A stretch of 7,755 nucleotides of DNA from Thioalkalivibrio sp. Lineage in GTDB: Bacteria; Pseudomonadota; Gammaproteobacteria; Ectothiorhodospirales; Ectothiorhodospiraceae. The translations under genes were made by a program, and so were the position numbers. This document shows, in pieces, positions 6,925 through 7,755 of this stretch (its first letter is position 1; each line of letters begins with the position of its first letter). The notes beneath the pieces are model-generated. The model saw only the letters and a program-made list of their open reading frames with translations. It made no database searches and was not told the origin of the DNA. Location of the stretch: assembly GCA_007120575.1 (NCBI GenBank), contig SKNJ01000180.1, positions 1 through 7,755 on the forward strand. Direction: 5' to 3'.

Positions 6925-6951
6925 CGGATCGCTCCGCTCGGGTCGCCGGCA

Positions 6952-6977
6952 ACATGCTAGACTCTGGACGTTTCAAC
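6952..6977 (-). promoter_or_regulatory. Candidate heat-shock (sigma-32-like) promoter for rlmE-ftsH
   Basis: The minus strand carries GTTGAAA (6971-6977), matching the sigma-32 -35 consensus CTTGAAA at 6 of 7 bases. An 11-base spacer and TAGCATGT (6952-6959) follow; the latter fits the -10 consensus CCCCATNT only in its last part (CATGT). Transcription would start near 6945, about 20 bases before the rlmE ATG, leaving room for the ribosome binding site. rlmE-ftsH is a sigma-32 operon in E. coli, which supports the reading. The poor first half of the -10 element keeps confidence low; a sigma-70 reading of TAGCAT lacks a good -35. Confidence 0.35.
6955..6963 (+). promoter_or_regulatory. Candidate extended -10 promoter of yhbY
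   Basis: TGCTAGACT on the plus strand is an extended -10 element (TG, one base, TAGACT). The hexamer equals the -10 of the proposed nuo promoter, and the two share the 8-mer CTAGACTC. No good -35 exists 16-18 bases upstream. Transcription would start near 6970, giving a 24-base leader to the yhbY GTG. It overlaps the proposed -10 of the divergent rlmE promoter. Confidence 0.35.
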
Positions 6978-6993
6978 ACAGAACAAGCCTCTC

Positions 6994-7293
6994 GTGGATC
7001 TTACCGACACCCAACGCCGCCATCTGCGCAACCTCGCCCACCCGCGCAAGCCCATCGTGACCATCGGTCGCAACGGCCTCACCGACGCCGTGCTGGCGGA
7101 ACTGGAACAGGCGCTGACGCATCACGAACTGGTCAAGATCAAGGTCAACATCGGCGATCGCGACGCGCGCAACGGGACGGTGCAGGAGCTGTGCGAGCGC
7201 ACTCATGCCGAACTGGTACAGCGGATCGGCCATGTCGCCACGCTGTTTCGCCGCAACCCGGACGAGCCGAAGATCACCCTCGACCCGGCCTGA
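6994..7293 (+). CDS. yhbY: YhbY family ribosome assembly RNA-binding protein (CRM domain)
   Basis: YhbY is a small single-domain CRM protein that associates with 50S ribosomal precursors. The 99-residue product is essentially one CRM domain: LTDTQRRHLRNLAHPRKPIV at the N-terminus, the GxxG loop GRNG (25-28) used for RNA contact, HELVKIKVN (44-52), and GHVATLFRRNP (79-89). Length and motifs match the family. The start is GTG (6994-6996), giving MDLTDTQRRHLR as in homologues; no ATG is in frame after the upstream stop at 6958-6960, and only a CTG at 6964 competes. I see no Shine-Dalgarno sequence before it. It is the only plus-strand gene in the window, divergent from rlmE and convergent with greA, the arrangement found in E. 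coli. Its pairing with RlmE fits a shared role in large-subunit maturation. Confidence 0.94.
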   Translation: MDLTDTQRRHLRNLAHPRKPIVTIGRNGLTDAVLAELEQALTHHELVKIKVNIGDRDARNGTVQELCERTHAELVQRIGHVATLFRRNPDEPKITLDPA

Positions 7294-7305
7294 GGGAGAC
7301 CCCGA

Positions 7306-7332
7306 CCCCGGGCGACGCATCCCCGGGCGTCG
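7306..7332. repeat. CCCCGGGCG direct repeat and small hairpin between yhbY and greA
   Basis: CCCCGGGCG occurs at 7306-7314 and again at 7321-7329, 15 bases apart. Within the same stretch CGACGC (7313-7318) can pair with GCGTCG (7327-7332) around an 8-base loop. It lies in the 48-base gap between the convergent ends of yhbY and greA, where a two-way terminator would be expected, but there is no T run on either strand. A Rho-dependent or weak termination role is possible. Confidence 0.35.
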
Positions 7333-7341
7333 ACACCCCGC

Positions 7342-7755
7342 TCAGTTGACGTAGCGGACCTCCAGGATCTCGTATTCGGTCTCGCCCCCGGGGGCCTGCA
7401 CGGTCACCAGGTCACCCTCCTCCTTGCCGATCAGGGCGCGCGCGATCGGGGACGACACCGAGATCATGTTCTGCTTGATGTCGGCCTCGTCGTCACCCAC
7501 GATCTTGTAGGTCACCTGGCGCCCGTCCTCGGTCGCCTCCAGTACCACGGTCACCCCGAACACCACCTTTCCAGTTTGCGGGAGGGTGGTCACATCGATG
7601 ATCTGCGCGTTGCCCAGGGTCGCCTCCAGCTGGCGAATGCGGCCTTCGATAAAGCTCTGCTGCTCGCGCGCGGCATGGTACTCGGCGTTCTCCTTGAGGT
7701 CGCCGTGCTCGCGCGCCTCGGCGATCGCGTTGACCACCCGCGGGCGGTCCTCGCC
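7342..7755 (-). CDS. greA: Transcription elongation factor GreA (partial, lacks N-terminal ~22 residues)
   Basis: GreA inserts its coiled coil into the secondary channel of RNA polymerase and stimulates cleavage of backtracked RNA so that stalled complexes resume. The visible 137 residues cover most of the coiled-coil domain and the whole C-terminal FKBP-like domain. Conserved stretches are [20 protein letters not shown], with the tip acidic residues at visible positions 19 (Asp) and 22 (Glu), equal to E. coli D41 and E44. Further along are [34 protein letters not shown] and [10 protein letters not shown]. The reading frame is open to the right edge, so the start lies outside the window; the GTG at 7737 is an internal valine within [10 protein letters not shown], not a start. 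From the E. coli alignment about 22 residues are missing. The gene converges on yhbY, with 48 bases between stops. Confidence 0.97.
   Translation of the reverse strand, partial: GEDRPRVVNAIAEAREHGDLKENAEYHAAREQQSFIEGRIRQLEATLGNAQIIDVTTLPQTGKVVFGVTVVLEATEDGRQVTYKIVGDDEADIKQNMISVSSPIARALIGKEEGDLVTVQAPGGETEYEILEVRYVN

Noticed and set aside
6954..7349. A 131-codon plus-strand open frame starting at ATG 6954
   Set aside because: It is an off-frame reading of yhbY; its translation is low-complexity Arg/Pro/Gln-rich and its start lies within the proposed promoter.
7735..7737. GTG as the start of greA
   Set aside because: It is a valine inside the conserved coiled coil; the frame stays open to the window edge with GreA-like sequence.
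1..7755. CRISPR array, insertion sequence, prophage, toxin-antitoxin or defence genes
   Set aside because: No spaced direct-repeat array, transposase or paired small accessory genes are visible; all coding space is filled by conserved housekeeping genes.

Overview
The window is a GC-rich stretch of bacterial chromosome carrying a tightly packed, conserved housekeeping block. The order greA, yhbY, rlmE, ftsH, folP, glmM, tpiA, secG, tRNA-Leu(GAG), nuoA is a gammaproteobacterial arrangement: E. coli shares greA-yhbY-rlmE-ftsH-folP-glmM-secG-leuU, while tpiA between glmM and secG and a nuo operon after the tRNA are seen in other gammaproteobacteria. High GC, acidic tails on SecG and FtsH, and the gene order would fit a Chromatiales/Ectothiorhodospiraceae-type organism, but that placement is inference. 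I see no mobile genes, CRISPR array, phage genes or defence genes.

Layout from the right end. greA (minus strand, 5' end outside the window) converges on yhbY (plus strand). yhbY is divergent from rlmE-ftsH (minus), with only 69 bases between the two starts; both candidate -10 elements fall in the same few bases, and the rlmE-side promoter resembles a heat-shock (sigma-32) promoter. ftsH is followed by a clear Rho-independent terminator (4226-4258). A 267-base gap then holds an imperfect palindromic, probably dispersed repeat. folP, glmM, tpiA, secG and tRNA-Leu follow on the minus strand, with folP/glmM overlapping by 1 base and tpiA/secG by 4 bases. The only sizeable gap inside that group (125 bases before tpiA) holds a candidate internal promoter with two ACCGG-N4/5-CCGGT dyads exactly 22 bases apart. 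After the tRNA comes a strong hairpin and an AT-rich patch, then a good sigma-70 promoter reading into nuoA (minus strand, cut by the left edge).

Functional logic: YhbY and RlmE both act on the 50S ribosomal subunit, GreA rescues stalled RNA polymerase, FtsH and SecG act in membrane protein quality control and export, FolP and GlmM feed folate and cell-wall precursor synthesis, TpiA is central glycolysis, and NuoA is the start of respiratory complex I.

No previously undescribed system is evident. The points worth a second look are regulatory: the paired dyads before tpiA, the overlapping divergent promoters between yhbY and rlmE, the repeat in the ftsH-folP gap, and the non-ATG starts of ftsH (TTG), folP (GTG) and yhbY (GTG). 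All gaps between genes are shorter than 300 bases and are covered by the entries below.
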